A stretch of DNA of 33,421 nt from Glycomyces sambucus (lineage in GTDB: Bacteria > Actinomycetota > Actinomycetes > Mycobacteriales > Micromonosporaceae): NCBI RefSeq assembly GCF_900102815.1, contig NZ_FNGF01000001.1:545552-578972 (forward strand), in the 5' to 3' direction. The notes beneath the pieces were generated by a model. The model was not told where the DNA came from. It ran no database searches and was given only the letters and a program-made list of their open reading frames with translations. The translations under genes and the position numbers were made by a program. Below, piece by piece: positions 32,669 through 33,421 of this stretch; within the stretch, counting starts at the first letter, position 1; each line of letters starts with the position of its first letter.

Positions 32669-33307
32669 ATGACCGACAAGCCGCTCAGCGGGCGCAAGGC
32701 GCAGGCCGCCCGCAACGACAAGCTCATCCTCGAAGCCGCCCACGAGGTCTTCGTCGCCGACCCAGAGGCGCCCATCGCCGAGGTCGCCAAGCGCGCCGGG
32801 GTCGGCATCAGCGCGCTGTACCGGCGCTACCCGAGCAAGGAGGACCTGCTCCGCAAGCTCTCGGGCGACGGGCTCCACCGGTACATGGAGCTGGTGCGGG
32901 AGGCGGTCGAGTCGGAGGCGGAGCCGTGGGAGGCGTTCCGCACCTTCATGCGCTCGGTGGTCCTCGCCGACACGCCCTCGATCACGGTGCGCCTGGCGGG
33001 GACCTTCACGCCGACCCCCGACATGTTCCAGGCGGCCATGGACGGGGACGCGCTGAACAAGGAGATGCTCGCGCGGTTCAAGAACGCAGGGGTGCTCCGC
33101 GAGGACGTCGGCAACGGGGACCTCCAGATGGTCACCGAGTCGGTCTGCTCGATCACCATCGGCGACGCCGAGCGGACCCGCGAAGTGCGCCTGCGGACCC
33201 TGGAGCTCCACCTCCAGGCCCTCCGCGCACCGGGGGCGGCCCCGCTCCCGGGAACGACCGTGAGCGACGAGGAGATGGGTGCTCGCTGGATCCCCAAGGG
33301 CGCGTAG
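32669..33307 (+). CDS. TetR/AcrR family transcriptional regulator
   Basis: A 212-residue TetR-type repressor. The N-terminal HTH (about 15-65) has ILEAAHEVFVADPEAPIAEV, then AKRAGVGISALYRRYPSKEDLL, with the family's recognition helix and YxxYPSKE ending. The C-terminal ligand-binding domain (about 75-200) is all-helical, with no recognisable ligand site. The ATG at 32669 is chosen from the HTH position and the TAGGAT box 7 nt upstream; an ATG at 32660 is an alternative. It sits 109 bp after the MFS gene, behind a terminator. It probably represses the MFS gene and itself, and perhaps the DinB-like and VOC genes, whose promoters share the operator. Confidence 0.92.
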   Translation: MTDKPLSGRKAQAARNDKLILEAAHEVFVADPEAPIAEVAKRAGVGISALYRRYPSKEDLLRKLSGDGLHRYMELVREAVESEAEPWEAFRTFMRSVVLADTPSITVRLAGTFTPTPDMFQAAMDGDALNKEMLARFKNAGVLREDVGNGDLQMVTESVCSITIGDAERTREVRLRTLELHLQALRAPGAAPLPGTTVSDEEMGARWIPKGA

Positions 33308-33316
33308 ACGGAACGC

Positions 33317-33346
33317 GAAAGGCCCGGCGAAACCGCCGGGCCTTTC
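33317..33346. terminator. Hairpin terminator after tetR
   Basis: GAAAGGCCCGGCG (33317-33329) pairs perfectly with CGCCGGGCCTTTC (33334-33346) around AAAC. It lies between the tetR stop codon and the 3' end of the convergent tRNA gene, so it may serve both. Confidence 0.85.
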
Positions 33347-33350
33347 ACTC

Positions 33351-33421
33351 TGGAGCGGACGACCGGGATCGAACCGGCGACCTGCACCTTGGCAAGGTGT
33401 CGCACCAGCGCGAAGCGCTGC
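33351..33421 (-). tRNA. tRNA-Gly (anticodon GCC), truncated at window end
   Basis: On the minus strand the 3' part of a tRNA is clear. It has an encoded CCA end (33351-33353), a 3' acceptor strand CGTCCGC, and a T arm GCCGG-TTCGATC-CCGGT. The anticodon arm CACC-TTGCCAA-GGTG gives anticodon GCC, glycine. The 5' acceptor strand lies beyond the window. The D-arm region that remains (GCAGCGCTTCGCGCTGGTGCG) looks long for a normal D loop, so either it is unusual or my pairing is off. Confidence 0.85.

Overview
This is a chromosomal segment of a very GC-rich, morphologically complex actinomycete. The evidence is strong G/C preference at third codon positions, many GTG starts, at least one TTG start, frequent leaderless genes (TAnnnT 6-9 nt before the start codon), an SsgA-like sporulation/cell-division protein (23685-24119), an actinobacterial Holin-X protein, a DUF3618 protein, a PASTA-type Ser/Thr kinase and a mycothiol-transferase-like DinB protein. 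The genus cannot be fixed from the sequence; Glycomycetaceae, Micromonosporaceae or Streptomyces relatives all fit. There is no sign of a prophage, insertion sequence or CRISPR array.

Layout. 1-3206: a divergent SDR reductase/MerR regulator pair with a textbook MerR-type promoter, short-unit tandem repeats, a membrane protein and two VOC proteins. 3207-6127: a P450-like gene translationally coupled to a PEP mutase/isocitrate lyase-like gene, divergent from an ArsR-type regulator. The P450 is odd: it has no ExxR glutamate and carries two low-complexity insertions. 6128-11332: a methyltransferase remnant, a GNAT acetyltransferase, a DinB/mycothiol-transferase-like protein, a WYL regulator, an MFS exporter and a two-TM membrane protein. 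11333-16654: a same-strand run of sensor kinase, response regulator, AraC regulator, VOC protein and a UvrA-like ATPase. 16743-19567: an SDR and, convergent to it, a secreted GH26 mannanase-like enzyme with a strong promoter and LacI-type box. 19991-22391: a three-gene overlapping operon (disordered Pro/Glu-rich membrane protein, Holin-X, DUF3618) behind a sigma-B-like promoter. 22610-24119: an O-methyltransferase and the SsgA-like protein. 24316-29017: ackA, pta and a citrate synthase on the minus strand. 29205-30944: a Ser/Thr kinase and a small membrane protein. 31087-33307: a DHA2-type MFS exporter and its TetR regulator. 33351-end: a partial tRNA-Gly(GCC).

How the genes work together. 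The most interesting signal is a shared promoter/operator module: (T/C)GGAAC, five variable bases, (G/A)TTCC, two bases, TCTG, one base, then a TAnnnT -10 box. It aligns without gaps in front of the VOC gene at 2245, the DinB-like gene at 7795 (minus) and the MFS exporter at 31087. A degenerate inverted copy lies in front of tetR at 32669. These four loci, spread over 30 kb, look like one TetR-controlled detoxification regulon: a thiol-transferase-like enzyme, a VOC enzyme, an efflux pump and the sensor. Pta and AckA interconvert acetyl-CoA, acetyl phosphate and acetate, next to a citrate synthase that draws on the same acetyl-CoA pool.
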